A stretch of 64,000 bases of DNA from Flavobacterium humi (GCF_004745595.1 NZ_SRLH01000006.1:124001-188000); one strand, 5' to 3'. Positions 8,092 through 16,419 are shown, counted from the stretch's first letter. Notes: a model not told the origin generated them from the letters alone. Program-made: numbers and translations.

Positions 8092-8241
8092 ATGAGGATA
8101 ATCATTACATTAAGCCAGCTGAGGCGAATATTAAGGTCAGAAACCGTTAAATTTCCTATAACATTTGAAGTAACGAATTTTACGGATGAAGAACTTACAG
8201 AGTTTTCACAAATGTTGCAACCAAAAAAGAAACGAGACTAA
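8092..8241 (+). CDS. Small orphan protein (49 aa)
   Basis: The frame ATG (8092) to TAA (8239-8241) encodes 49 residues beginning MRIIITLSQLRRILRS and ending MLQPKKKRD. An AAAGAGG purine stretch sits 8 bases before the ATG. A strong intrinsic terminator begins inside the last codons and its loop contains the stop, which is a good sign that this is a real transcribed gene. The middle reads FPITFEVTNFTDEELTEFSQ, an amphipathic acidic pattern. No domain is recognised. It lies between the repeat-rich region and the excisionase-like gene, so an element maintenance or anti-defence role is conceivable but unsupported. Confidence 0.55.
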   Translation: MRIIITLSQLRRILRSETVKFPITFEVTNFTDEELTEFSQMLQPKKKRD

Positions 8242-8256
8242 CCTCTCGTTTTTTTT
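8230..8256 (+). terminator. Intrinsic terminator of the 49-aa gene
   Basis: AAACGAGA (8230-8237) pairs perfectly with TCTCGTTT (8244-8251) around a 6-base loop and runs into a T tract. The stop codon of the small gene lies in the loop. Confidence 0.85.
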
Positions 8257-8322
8257 ATAGCGGAACTTTCTTAAAAATATGCGCTAAAAACCATAACTAA
8301 GTATAAATCATAAAAAAACAAC

Positions 8323-8353
8323 TTGCAACGTGTTACATTTCGTAGTAAGTTTG
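8323..8353 (+). promoter_or_regulatory. Promoter of the excisionase-like gene
   Basis: TTG at 8323-8325, a 20-bp spacer and TAAGTTTG at 8346-8353 match both boxes of the Bacteroidota promoter consensus. The spacer includes AACGTGTTA (8327-8335), whose inverted copy TAACACGTT lies at about 8432-8440 just before the start codon. The leader also holds an imperfect hairpin, GTTAGCCTT paired with AAGGCTTAAC (about 8397-8435). The paired arms could be operator sites or an RNA switch. Confidence 0.65.
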
Positions 8354-8447
8354 TCTTAATCTGAATAAGCATGGTAAAATATGACAAATAACAACCGTTA
8401 GCCTTGTGCGGTGAATTCAGGACAAAAGGCTTAACACGTTTCAATTA

Positions 8448-8615
8448 ATGGAATATGTTAACAGTAAAGAAGCGATGAGAATGTTATCAATTAAGAGTAC
8501 AACAACGCTGATGAAGTATGAGAGTGAGGGCAAAATTAAACCAACTCGAATTTTAGGAAGCAACCGTAAAAGATATAAGGTTGTGGATTTGCAAAAAATA
8601 TTAAAAGGCTACTAA
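8448..8615 (+). CDS. MerR/excisionase-like small DNA-binding protein (55 aa)
   Basis: The ATG at 8448 opens a 55-codon frame starting MEYVNSKEAMRMLSIKSTTT. The pattern NSKEAMRML-SIKSTTTLMKYESEGKIKPTRILGSNRKRYKVVDLQKIL is that of a winged-helix MerR-type domain as found in phage and integrative-element excisionases (Xis/AlpA-like): two N-terminal helices, a wing with an R-I-L-G-S-N-R-K-R-Y strand, and a VVDLQKIL helix. It is the island gene nearest the tRNA-Phe boundary, where excisionases usually lie. It has its own promoter and a terminator. It probably directs excision or regulates the integrase. No integrase is in view. Confidence 0.75.
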   Translation: MEYVNSKEAMRMLSIKSTTTLMKYESEGKIKPTRILGSNRKRYKVVDLQKILKGY

Positions 8616-8632
8616 TTTAGTAGTCTTTTTTT
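8605..8632 (+). terminator. Intrinsic terminator of the excisionase-like gene
   Basis: AAGGCTACTAA at the end of the gene pairs with TTAGTAGTCTT (8617-8627, one G-U pair) and is followed by a run of T. The stem overlaps the last codons. Confidence 0.75.
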
Positions 8633-8641
8633 ATGAGGTTA

Positions 8642-8666
8642 CGTTTTTTTCTACCGTTTTTTCTAC
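8642..8666. repeat. Two tandem 12/13-bp repeats next to the att boundary
   Basis: CGTTTTTTTCTAC (8642-8654) is followed directly by CGTTTTTTCTAC (8655-8666). Short direct repeats at this distance from a tRNA integration site may be arm-type binding sites for the recombinase or excisionase. This is inferred from position. Confidence 0.4.
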
Positions 8667-8676
8667 CGTAAAAGAA

Positions 8677-8713
8677 AAAACCCTTGACTATCTTATTGAT
8701 ATTCAAGGGTTTT
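8677..8713 (-). terminator. Intrinsic terminator downstream of tRNA-Phe
   Basis: AAAACCCTTGA (8677-8687) pairs perfectly with TCAAGGGTTTT (8703-8713). On the minus strand the stem is followed by TTTTTTCTTT, so it would terminate the tRNA transcript. It lies on the island side of the tRNA 3' end. Confidence 0.8.
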
Positions 8714-8725
8714 CATTTTTAAAAG

Positions 8726-8798
<73 letters not shown>

Positions 8799-8814
8799 TT
8801 TGCTGTTGCGGGTG

Positions 8815-8844
8815 CAAATATAGAACCATTTTTCATTTATCCAA
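8815..8844 (-). promoter_or_regulatory. Promoter of tRNA-Phe
   Basis: On the minus strand TTG (8842-8844), a 19-bp spacer and TATATTTG (8815-8822) match the Bacteroidota consensus fully, 16 bp upstream of the tRNA 5' end. Confidence 0.75.
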
Positions 8845-8870
8845 AACAAATTTTTAAAAAAATCTATTCG

Positions 8871-8878
8871 TAACTTTG
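8871..8878 (+). promoter_or_regulatory. Promoter -7 element of coaX operon
   Basis: TAACTTTG matches TAnnTTTG and lies 19 bp before the coaX ATG. Confidence 0.6.
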
Positions 8879-8897
8879 GATACTCAAAATAAACTCC

Positions 8898-9629
8898 ATG
8901 ATTTTAACTGTAGATGTTGGGAATACCCGAATTAAAAGCGCTGTATTTGAGAATGATACACTTGTAGAAGTAATGGTTTTTCCCCATGAAAATTTTTTCG
9001 GGACGATTGAAAATATTTTAAAAAAATTTCAAAACATCACTGTTTTGGCCGTTGCATCTGTCGGAAAACTGGATGTGGAAGCCTTCAAATCGTTTTCAGA
9101 TAGGGTGAAAATCCATTTTATTACCCGTGAAAATGCTTTTCCATTCCTAAATCAGTATGCCACTCCGCAGACTTTAGGTATTGACCGTATGGTTTTGGCT
9201 GCCGGGGCCGTCCTTCAATTCCCGGGACAGAACAGGTTGATTATAGATGCAGGCACTTGTGTAACCTATGATTTTGTAGATGAAAACGATGTGTATCATG
9301 GCGGGGCCATTTCGCCCGGGACTAGATTGCGTTACGAATCCATGCACAATTATACGGCTAAACTTCCCTTACTGACCTTGGAAGATCCCGGGAGCCTAAT
9401 CGGTAATTCAACAGGACAGTCCATGCATTCGGGGGTGATTAACGGTTTGGCTTTTGAAATTGACGGTTATATCGATGCTTTACAAAGTGAAAATGAAAAC
9501 TTTATCATAATTTTAACTGGTGGCGACGCTAATTTTTTGGCTAAACGATTAAAAAATACCATATTTGCCAATTCAAATTTTCTTCTGGAGAGTTTGAATA
9601 ATCTTTATCTATATCAAAATCGAAAATGA
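8898..9629 (+). CDS. coaX: Type III pantothenate kinase CoaX
   Basis: CoaX phosphorylates pantothenate in the first step of coenzyme A synthesis. The 243-residue protein has the ASKHA-fold phosphate loop DVGNTRIK (6-13), the pantothenate-site GIDR (94-97) and the second nucleotide-binding segment IIDAGTCVTYDF (115-126), which includes the catalytic aspartate D117. Length and motifs are typical for Bacteroidota. It is the first gene of a cluster with an outer-membrane protein and LptC. Its stop overlaps the next ATG (ATGA), so it is co-translated with its neighbour. Confidence 0.96.
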   Translation: MILTVDVGNTRIKSAVFENDTLVEVMVFPHENFFGTIENILKKFQNITVLAVASVGKLDVEAFKSFSDRVKIHFITRENAFPFLNQYATPQTLGIDRMVLAAGAVLQFPGQNRLIIDAGTCVTYDFVDENDVYHGGAISPGTRLRYESMHNYTAKLPLLTLEDPGSLIGNSTGQSMHSGVINGLAFEIDGYIDALQSENENFIIILTGGDANFLAKRLKNTIFANSNFLLESLNNLYLYQNRK

Positions 9630-10861
9630 TTAAAAAAATCTTATTAGGCAGTTTGATGCTGCTTTCGCTACATAGTTTTGCCCAGGAAAGTACCGCTTCT
9701 CCATATTCTTTCTACGGATTAGGAGAAGTAAAGTTCAAAGGGACGGTTGAAAATAAATCTATGGGAGGATTGGGTATTTTGCCTGATAGTATCCATACGA
9801 ATTTGCAAAACCCTGCGGCATTATCGGCGTTAAAGCTTACTTTGTTCTCAGTTGCCGGAACGTACAATACCCAGTCACTGAAAACAGAATCGGCCTCTGA
9901 AAAAGCCAGAAGGACTTCTTTGGATTACATTGCCATGGCATTCCCAGCCGGAAAACTTGGGTTGACCTTGGGGATGATGCCTTATTCTTCGGTAGGATAT
10001 AAGATACGATATGAATCGCCTACCGATGTTAAAGACAACAAAGGAAAAGGAGGCGTTAACAGGGTATTTGTGGGAGCAGGTTACCAGCTTACATCAAAAA
10101 TAAGCGTAGGGTTGGATTTTGGATACAATTTCGGGAAAATCGAAACCACTACAGCTGTTTTTCCAGTGCCCGCCATTCAAAATGGATCAAGAGAATTAAA
10201 CACTTCCGTGCTTAACGGGATAAATTTCAATGCGGGAGCGATTTACAAGACAAAAATCAAAAAATACGATTTCATCACAAGTGCCACTTTTTCGCCGGAA
10301 GCTAATATAAAATCCAGTAATACCAGGAATACTGCCACCATTACTTACGATTCTCAAGGAAATGAAATTGTGATCGATCCAAGAGATGTTTCTGTTGCCG
10401 ATTCGGATTTGAAGATGCCGTCGAAGTTTTCATTCGGTTCAGGGATCGGGGAAATCAGGAAATGGTTTGTGGGCTTTGAAACCACTTTCCAGGGGAAAAG
10501 GGAATTTGGGAACGCTTATGCAGAGAAAGCCAGTTTCGAGAGTTCTTCAAAATTCTCTTTAGGAGGGTATTATGTCCCGAATTACAATTCGTTTACCAAT
10601 TATTTCAATAAAATAACGTACAGGGGAGGTCTTCGTTACGAAAATACAGGCTTGGTAGTCAATTCACAATCCATAAAAGACAGAGCCTTGACTTTAGGTC
10701 TTGGATTGCCAATCAACGGATCTTTTTCCAATATCAACATCGGTTTTGAGTTCGGTAAAAGAGGGACAACCGTTGCCAACCTGGTTCAGGAAAACTATTT
10801 CAATGTTTCCGTAGGGCTATCCTTTAACGACAGATGGTTCGTGAAACGTAAATACGATTAA
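9626..10861 (+). CDS. Outer-membrane beta-barrel protein of unknown role
   Basis: The 411-residue protein starts with a signal peptide (MIKKILLGSLMLLSLHSFAQ). The rest has the alternating hydrophobic strands, glycine/aromatic content and final aromatic strand (ends SFNDRWFVKRKYD) expected of a barrel. The N-terminal region with SPYSFYGLGEVKFKG and an NPAAL segment is reminiscent of FadL/OmpP1-type long barrels, and Flavobacteria carry such a gene between coaX and lptC. Substrate unknown. It overlaps coaX by 4 bp and is followed after 9 bp by lptC, so it may be co-expressed with outer-membrane assembly functions. Confidence 0.75.
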   Translation: MIKKILLGSLMLLSLHSFAQESTASPYSFYGLGEVKFKGTVENKSMGGLGILPDSIHTNLQNPAALSALKLTLFSVAGTYNTQSLKTESASEKARRTSLDYIAMAFPAGKLGLTLGMMPYSSVGYKIRYESPTDVKDNKGKGGVNRVFVGAGYQLTSKISVGLDFGYNFGKIETTTAVFPVPAIQNGSRELNTSVLNGINFNAGAIYKTKIKKYDFITSATFSPEANIKSSNTRNTATITYDSQGNEIVIDPRDVSVADSDLKMPSKFSFGSGIGEIRKWFVGFETTFQGKREFGNAYAEKASFESSSKFSLGGYYVPNYNSFTNYFNKITYRGGLRYENTGLVVNSQSIKDRALTLGLGLPINGSFSNINIGFEFGKRGTTVANLVQENYFNVSVGLSFNDRWFVKRKYD

Positions 10862-10870
10862 TTTTTTTTG

Positions 10871-11428
10871 ATGCAAGCAAAACTCCGTCGGATCATATCA
10901 TTTCAAAAAGTGCTGTTGCTTAGTGCGGCGACACTTTTTTTGATTTCCTGTGAAGACAATATCAATGAAGTCCGGAAAATCAATATCAAAGAGCTCAATC
11001 CTGTTGGGGAAGCCACGGATTTTAACTTGAAATATACCGATTCGGGCAAGATAAAAGCCATTTTGATTTCGCCTCAAATGCTCGATTTTTCTCATTTGGA
11101 ATTCCCTTTTACCGAATTCCCGAAAGGAGTGAACGTGACCATTTATGATAACCAGGGGAATAAAAGTTTCGTAACCTCAAATTACGCTATTTCGTATTCG
11201 GGTTCCAATCTTATAGATTTGAGCGGAAAGGTGAAAATTACCACGCATGACGGTAAGATGCTGGAAACGGAACAATTGTATTACGACCAGAAAAACGAAT
11301 GGTTTTTTACCCAAAAGGCTTATAAGTTTACCGATAAAGGCAATGTGATTGAAGGTTTGGGAATTGATTTCAGCAAGGACTTTAAAACATTGGATACACA
11401 ACAAATTACAGGGGTTTACAGCCTTTAA
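10871..11428 (+). CDS. lptC: LPS export ABC transporter periplasmic protein LptC
   Basis: The ATG at 10871 gives 185 residues with an N-terminal hydrophobic segment ending LISC (Cys27), so the protein is likely a lipoprotein, common for LptC in Bacteroidota. The body, with strands such as VNVTIYDNQGNKSFVTSNYAISYSG, LIDLSGKVKITTHDGKMLETEQLYYD and the closing GNVIEGLGIDFSKDFKTL, fits the beta-jellyroll of the LptC/OstA family. LptC receives LPS from LptBFG and passes it to LptA. It sits in the coaX cluster directly after the barrel gene. A TTG three bases upstream could also serve but the ATG is preferred. Confidence 0.88.
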   Translation: MQAKLRRIISFQKVLLLSAATLFLISCEDNINEVRKINIKELNPVGEATDFNLKYTDSGKIKAILISPQMLDFSHLEFPFTEFPKGVNVTIYDNQGNKSFVTSNYAISYSGSNLIDLSGKVKITTHDGKMLETEQLYYDQKNEWFFTQKAYKFTDKGNVIEGLGIDFSKDFKTLDTQQITGVYSL

Positions 11429-11443
11429 CATAAATCAGGACAC

Positions 11444-11638
11444 ATGAATTATTTAAAATACACTCAATATGTTTACTTGTTGGCAGGATTATATTTTGCT
11501 TACGACGGATTTTCAAAACTGAATTCGGGAACAGATGCCCCGTATCTTAGCTTTTGCATTGCTGGCGCTGCCATTGTGATGTTTTTCTTCCGTAGGAAAT
11601 TTGCAAAAAAATTCGACAATTACAACAAGAAACAATAA
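11444..11638 (+). CDS. Small two-helix membrane protein
   Basis: The 64-residue protein has two predicted membrane helices (about residues 8-22 and 34-50), then a strongly basic tail, RRKFAKKFDNYNKKQ. It lies 15 bp after lptC in the same direction. Homologous small membrane proteins occupy this spot between lptC and ppiD in Flavobacteria. Function unknown. Confidence 0.75.
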   Translation: MNYLKYTQYVYLLAGLYFAYDGFSKLNSGTDAPYLSFCIAGAAIVMFFFRRKFAKKFDNYNKKQ

Positions 11639-11734
11639 AAATTTAAACTTTCTATTAAAATAAAAGCGAACAACTTTTATTATTTCATAGATAATTGTAT
11701 TTTCGCCCACTGAATAAAAAATAATATTTAAAAA

Positions 11735-13828
11735 ATGGCAGTTTTATCAAAAATTAGACAACGCTCTTTTCTAGTTATCGCGATAGTAGGATTAGCATTA
11801 TTTGCATTTATAATCGGAGCATTGATTGAAAACGGTGGTTTTGGCCAAACGTCAAGAAATGCCGGGACTATTAACGGAGTAGACGTTCCTTTTGAAGACT
11901 TTAGAATTAAAGTTGACGCAGCTCAAAAAAGCCAGCAAGGTATGTCTTTGATGCAAGCGACTAACGGAGTTTGGGAGCAGGAAGTAAAAAGAGTTTTGCT
12001 TGAAGGACAATACGAAAAATTAGGTTTGAGAATTGGGAACGACCAATTGATCAATGTAATTAAGGAAGATCCTCAATTTGCGCAAAACCCACAATTTCAA
12101 AATGCTGCCGGTAAATTTGATAAAGGGAAATTCAACGAATTTATCGCTTCGATAAAAAATACATCTCCTGAAAGATGGCAGCAATGGCTGGAGTATGAAA
12201 AGCAATTGTCGGCTTTTGCTACTGAGCAAATGTACAACACCATGCTGAAATCAGGTTTTTATACTACTCAGGCCGATGGTAAATTCAATTACGAATTGGA
12301 AAACAATAAAGTTACTTTTGATGTAGTTTCTGTTCCATATTCTACAATTGATGATAAAAAAGTGGAGCTTACAGATGCTGAGATCACCGCTTACATGAAA
12401 AAAGACGAGAAGAAATACAAAGCGGATGAAACCCGTGAGATCGAATTCGTAATGATCGAAGACAAACCTTCTGCACAGGACGAAAAAGAAGTTAAGGATA
12501 AAGTTATGGGATTGTTGAATCCTGTTGCCGATGATCCGAAAACACCTGAAGTAGACGAAAGCAAGGTTGGTTTTACCAATGCGCCTAATGTTGTTGATTT
12601 TGTGAATGCAAATTCTGATATTAAATACGATTCAACGTATATCGCTAAGAAAGATTTACCGGTGGAACATGCAGAAGCGTTATTCAATACTGCTCCTGGA
12701 CAGGTTTACGGTCCTTATATGTTTGGTAATTACTATTGTATTTCCAAATCTTTAGGAAAGAAATCAGCTGTAAATGTTAAAGCAAGTCATATCTTGATCT
12801 CTTACAAAGGAGCTGCAAGATCACAGGCGACCAGAACTAAGGAAGAAGCCCAGGCTAAAGCAAACCAGCTTTTGGCGCAGGTAACTGCAAACCCATCTTC
12901 ATTCCCAATGGTTGCTTTTACTAATTCTGATGATTCTTCAAAACAACAAGGAGGGGATTTAGGGTATTTCTCTAAAGGGCAAATGACTAAAAATTTCGAA
13001 AATTTTGTTTTCGGGAACCCTGTTGGAAAGATCGGTTTGGTTGAAACGGAATTCGGTTACCACATCATTAACGTAACAGACAAGCAAGACGGTATCCGTT
13101 TGGCTACTATTGCTCAGAAAATAGCGCCATCTGAAGCGACAAGCGATGCGGTTTTCACCCAGGCGACCAAGTTTGAAATGGCGGCTAATGAAAAAGCTTT
13201 CGATGTTGCGGCAAAAGAATTGAAATTAACAGTTGCTCCTGTTGCTAAATTAGGTGCCCTAGATGAAAATATCCAGGGAGTAGGAAGCCAAAGGGAAATT
13301 GTTCGTTGGGCTTTCGGAGCTAAAGAAGGTGATGTGAAACGTTTCAATATTCCTGCAGGGCATGTTGTAGCACGTTTGAAAAAAATAAACGAAGCCGGCT
13401 TGTTGCCAATCGAAGATGCGAAAATGGCCTTTGGTGCTAAATTAAGAAATGAGAAAAAAGCGGAATTGATCAAAGCTAAAATGACCGGTGCAACTCTTGA
13501 AGCGGTTTCAAAAGCGACTGGTTCTCCTATCAAAGAAGCGAAAGATATCGTAGCTACCAATCCTTATATCCAAACTATCGGTGCTGAATCAAAAGTGGTT
13601 GGAACAGCATTCTCATTGAAACCAGGCGTAGTTTCTCAAGCTATCGACGGAAATTCGGGAGTATTCAAAATCAGAGTGAAATCATCTGCTAAAGCTCCTG
13701 CTGTTGCGGAATATAAAGATATCATCACACGATTGAACGGCCAATCAAGAGGTTCTGTTCAAGGAAGAGTATACAATGTCTTGAAAGATGATGCTGATAT
13801 TAAAGATAACAGAGCTCAGTTTAACTAA
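11735..13828 (+). CDS. PpiD-type peptidylprolyl isomerase / periplasmic foldase
   Basis: The 697-residue protein has a single N-terminal membrane helix (about 13-30) and a SurA/PpiD N-terminal chaperone domain. A parvulin rotamase domain follows at about 345-450, with KASHILISYKG, GGDLGYFSKGQM and TEFGYHIINVTDK. A second partly degenerate rotamase-like region makes up the C-terminal part. It should sit in the inner membrane facing the periplasm and help outer-membrane proteins fold. It follows the lptC cluster after a gap of 96 bp and ends at a strong bidirectional terminator shared with the convergent kinase gene. No key residue loss is apparent. Confidence 0.92.
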   Translation: MAVLSKIRQRSFLVIAIVGLALFAFIIGALIENGGFGQTSRNAGTINGVDVPFEDFRIKVDAAQKSQQGMSLMQATNGVWEQEVKRVLLEGQYEKLGLRIGNDQLINVIKEDPQFAQNPQFQNAAGKFDKGKFNEFIASIKNTSPERWQQWLEYEKQLSAFATEQMYNTMLKSGFYTTQADGKFNYELENNKVTFDVVSVPYSTIDDKKVELTDAEITAYMKKDEKKYKADETREIEFVMIEDKPSAQDEKEVKDKVMGLLNPVADDPKTPEVDESKVGFTNAPNVVDFVNANSDIKYDSTYIAKKDLPVEHAEALFNTAPGQVYGPYMFGNYYCISKSLGKKSAVNVKASHILISYKGAARSQATRTKEEAQAKANQLLAQVTANPSSFPMVAFTNSDDSSKQQGGDLGYFSKGQMTKNFENFVFGNPVGKIGLVETEFGYHIINVTDKQDGIRLATIAQKIAPSEATSDAVFTQATKFEMAANEKAFDVAAKELKLTVAPVAKLGALDENIQGVGSQREIVRWAFGAKEGDVKRFNIPAGHVVARLKKINEAGLLPIEDAKMAFGAKLRNEKKAELIKAKMTGATLEAVSKATGSPIKEAKDIVATNPYIQTIGAESKVVGTAFSLKPGVVSQAIDGNSGVFKIRVKSSAKAPAVAEYKDIITRLNGQSRGSVQGRVYNVLKDDADIKDNRAQFN

Positions 13829-13851
13829 TAACAGAGTAAAGGAATAAATAA

Positions 13852-13876
13852 AAAACCGCCCATATGAGGCGGTTTT
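13852..13876. terminator. Bidirectional terminator between ppiD-like gene and GHMP kinase
   Basis: AAAACCGCC (13852-13860) pairs with GGCGGTTTT (13868-13876), flanked by A and T runs on both sides, between convergent genes. Confidence 0.9.
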
Positions 13877-13891
13877 TTTTATTTCGTTTTT

Positions 13892-14806
13892 TTATAAAAT
13901 CATTTCTTCATATGGGATTACGGTTCCATAGCCCCGATCTTTAAAATATGATACGGGATCCTGCTTTGAAATGGCCAGGATAAAATCACCGCCCCAGGCA
14001 CCAAGGCTTTTGATTACACCGTCGAAATCTGGAAACAAGGCCTCCTTGGCTGTCTGCATTTCCAGGAAATTACTCAATTCGATTTCGTGCTTTTGGAGCT
14101 CAAGGGCAAATTCTTTGGGGTGAGTGGCTTGGAGTACCGTTTCGGTAATCTGATTTATTTTAGGGATAAGCTTGGTTATATCGCCCTGCTTGTTGTAATA
14201 ATTGGCAATGGCGGTCCTGCTGTTTTGTTTTTTATTCAGATAAACGAAATAAATTTTGTCGGTAAAGGCCGGTTTGAAGTCCGCAGGGTGTACTATTGGT
14301 TTTCCGTCAATTAATTGGTACGTAATCGGAAAATCGTTCTGGGCACAGGCAATATCGTAACCGCTTCCGCCAAAACTGTTCCTAAGCAAAGTATAGGCAT
14401 CGATGGCAAGCCATTGGGCGATATTGTTGATTAGGGTTGAGGAAGTACCCAAACCCCAAAACTTAGGGAAAGTCAATGTGGTCTGGATGTGGTATCCATC
14501 CGATTTTATAATAAAATCCGGAGCCAGCAGATAGGCTTGGTGAAGGATTTCCGTTAAAGTGTTTTGGATAGCATTTCCCGTATCGGGTTTATCTTTTGCT
14601 ATGATAGCAGCAAAAGGAATGGCCGATTCGAACCAGATACTCCCGTCTGCATCGAAGCTTTTCCATTGGATGGTTTTGTCGCTTCCCTCTTCGATAACCA
14701 TGTTTTGCCCGTATTTTGTAGGCAACGCCAATGCTTTTGCCCCGTCAAGAACCACGTATTCGGCTGTAAGGAGTAGTTTTCCGTTGCTGTAGAACGTTTT
14801 TTTCAT
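13892..14806 (-). CDS. GYDIA-family GHMP kinase (mevalonate pathway)
   Basis: The 304-residue protein belongs to the GHMP small-molecule kinases. It has the N-terminal YSNGKLLLTAEYVVL substrate segment, a FWGLGTSSTLINNIA glycine-rich phosphate motif (about 116-130) and the signature GGSGYDIACAQ (about 147-157) that names the Bacteroidota GYDIA group. In these bacteria this kinase is thought to act on mevalonate or phosphomevalonate; which substrate is not resolvable from sequence. It lies downstream of HMG-CoA reductase in the same direction, separated by 127 bp that hold a palindromic repeat element. That fits isoprenoid precursor synthesis. Confidence 0.88.
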   Translation of the reverse strand: MKKTFYSNGKLLLTAEYVVLDGAKALALPTKYGQNMVIEEGSDKTIQWKSFDADGSIWFESAIPFAAIIAKDKPDTGNAIQNTLTEILHQAYLLAPDFIIKSDGYHIQTTLTFPKFWGLGTSSTLINNIAQWLAIDAYTLLRNSFGGSGYDIACAQNDFPITYQLIDGKPIVHPADFKPAFTDKIYFVYLNKKQNSRTAIANYYNKQGDITKLIPKINQITETVLQATHPKEFALELQKHEIELSNFLEMQTAKEALFPDFDGVIKSLGAWGGDFILAISKQDPVSYFKDRGYGTVIPYEEMIL

Positions 14807-14834
14807 AATATGGGCTGTTTTTCAATAAGCAGGT

Positions 14835-14928
14835 CCCTAGCCCCGATAGCAATGGAAATCCTGTGGTTGGGCGATGCGGGAGCAATCGCGCAAAAACAGA
14901 TTGCAATGGATAGCGGGAAATAGCTCCT
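14835..14928. repeat. Dispersed palindromic intergenic element, copy 1
   Basis: The left end TAGCCCCGATAGCAATGG and the right end TGGATAGCGGGAAATAGCTC match, in order, the ends of copy 2 at 59833-59911 (opposite orientation), while the interiors differ. Each half is partly complementary to the other, so the element can form a long hairpin. It lies between the HMG-CoA reductase stop and the GHMP kinase start, inside what looks like one operon. I recall such elements as frequent in Flavobacterium intergenic regions. Confidence 0.75.
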
Positions 14929-14933
14929 GATTT

Positions 14934-16250
14934 TTATTTTCTCAGGTTTTCAATAAAATCAACTACCGCCGAATGCGATGCCGTATGTTTTTCGAAATGC
15001 TTCAGCACTTGTTTGCGTTCGTTTTCGGTGGTCTGGAATTGGTTCAGGATGTTCATCAAATGCATTTTCATGTGCCCTTGTTGGATTCCGGTGGTTGTCA
15101 GGGAACGCAAAGCGGCGAAATTCTGGGCCAATCCGGCTACGGCGACAATTTCCATTAATTCGTGCGCGGATGGTTTTCCTAACATTTCGAGTGCCATTTT
15201 GGCCATCGGGTGTAATGAGGTCAGCCCGCCGATGGTTCCTAGCGCCAGAGGGATTTCCATCCAGAAGGTAAAGATCCCGTTTTCGACTTTGGCGTGCGAA
15301 AGGCTGGAATACCTGCCATCTCGGGAAGCATAAGCGTGGACACCGGCTTCAACGGCCCTGAAATCATTCCCGGTGGCTAACACCACGGCGTCTATCCCGT
15401 TCATAATCCCTTTATTGTGGGTAACGGCGCGATAGGGTTCTATTTCGGCGATTTTTACGGCCCGGACGAATTTTTCGGCAAATTCTTCCTGGGAAATGTT
15501 TTTTTCTTCTTTTAAATCTTCGACCGGACAGGAAACTTCGGCCCGGACAATGCAATTAGGGACGTAATTCGATAAAATGCTCATTACGACCTGTATGTTT
15601 TTTTCTGTTTCGGAAAAAGCGGCAAACAGCTGGGCTTCTTCCTTCAGTGTTTTGGCAAACTGCTCCAGGCAGGAATTGATGAAATTGGCGCCCATGGAAT
15701 CCTTGGTCTCAAAAGTGGCATGGAGCTGGTAGTAGTTTTCCAGTTCGGCAGTTTTGTCGCGCAATTCGATATCCAAAATGCCGCCGCCGCGTTTTTGCAT
15801 GTTTTTAGTGATGCTTTCGGTTTGGGAGAACAATTTTGGCTTGACCTGGGTGAAAAAATCCTGTAGTTTCACTGCGTCTCCCTGAAAGATAAAATGGACC
15901 TGGCCGATTTTTTCGGAATTTAAAACCGTCGCTTTAAATCCGCCTCTGGAAGCCCAGAATTTAGCAGATTTACTGGCTGCGGCCACTACGGAGCTTTCTT
16001 CGATGGCCATCGGAATGGTGTGGTTTTTTCCATTGATGACAAAATTTGGGGCCACGCCAAGAGGCAAGTAAAAATTGGTCAGGGTGTTTTCGATGAATTC
16101 GTCGTGCAGTTTTTGCAAATCAGCATCGGAATTCCAGTATTTTCTGATTGTTTCTATCGCTTGGTCAGCGTCTGCAAAATGGGTCGAAGCGATCCAGTTG
16201 ATTTTTTCTTCCTTCGATAATTTCGAAAATCCCGCAATGGCTTTTGTCAT
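14934..16250 (-). CDS. Class II hydroxymethylglutaryl-CoA reductase
   Basis: The 438-residue protein matches the class II (degradative-type by annotation) HMG-CoA reductases, which make mevalonate in many bacteria. Visible catalytic segments are EESSVVAAASKSAKFW (from 84, catalytic Glu), THNKGIMNGIDAVVLATGND (catalytic Lys and Asp) and GHMKMHLMN near the C-terminus (catalytic His). There is no N-terminal membrane domain. The next gene downstream is a GHMP kinase, so the pair probably forms part of a biosynthetic mevalonate route rather than mevalonate catabolism. Starting ATG is 16250, with a TATATTTG element upstream. Confidence 0.95.
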   Translation of the reverse strand: MTKAIAGFSKLSKEEKINWIASTHFADADQAIETIRKYWNSDADLQKLHDEFIENTLTNFYLPLGVAPNFVINGKNHTIPMAIEESSVVAAASKSAKFWASRGGFKATVLNSEKIGQVHFIFQGDAVKLQDFFTQVKPKLFSQTESITKNMQKRGGGILDIELRDKTAELENYYQLHATFETKDSMGANFINSCLEQFAKTLKEEAQLFAAFSETEKNIQVVMSILSNYVPNCIVRAEVSCPVEDLKEEKNISQEEFAEKFVRAVKIAEIEPYRAVTHNKGIMNGIDAVVLATGNDFRAVEAGVHAYASRDGRYSSLSHAKVENGIFTFWMEIPLALGTIGGLTSLHPMAKMALEMLGKPSAHELMEIVAVAGLAQNFAALRSLTTTGIQQGHMKMHLMNILNQFQTTENERKQVLKHFEKHTASHSAVVDFIENLRK

Positions 16251-16273
16251 GTTGACTTGTATTAATTGAGATG

Positions 16274-16281
16274 CAAATATA
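16274..16281 (-). promoter_or_regulatory. Promoter -7 element of HMG-CoA reductase gene
   Basis: On the minus strand it reads TATATTTG, an exact match to TAnnTTTG, 23 bp before the start codon. Confidence 0.6.
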
Positions 16282-16419
16282 AGGGTTGAAGTTCAATTTT
16301 TGGCCCGAAATCGTTGCTGAAATTAATTTTTAAGAGGCCTGATTCTGCATTTAACAAAATTTAATGAGGTTATGTGCTATTTTTTCACTAAAATTGGGCG
16401 TTTTTTATCATTACATCAC

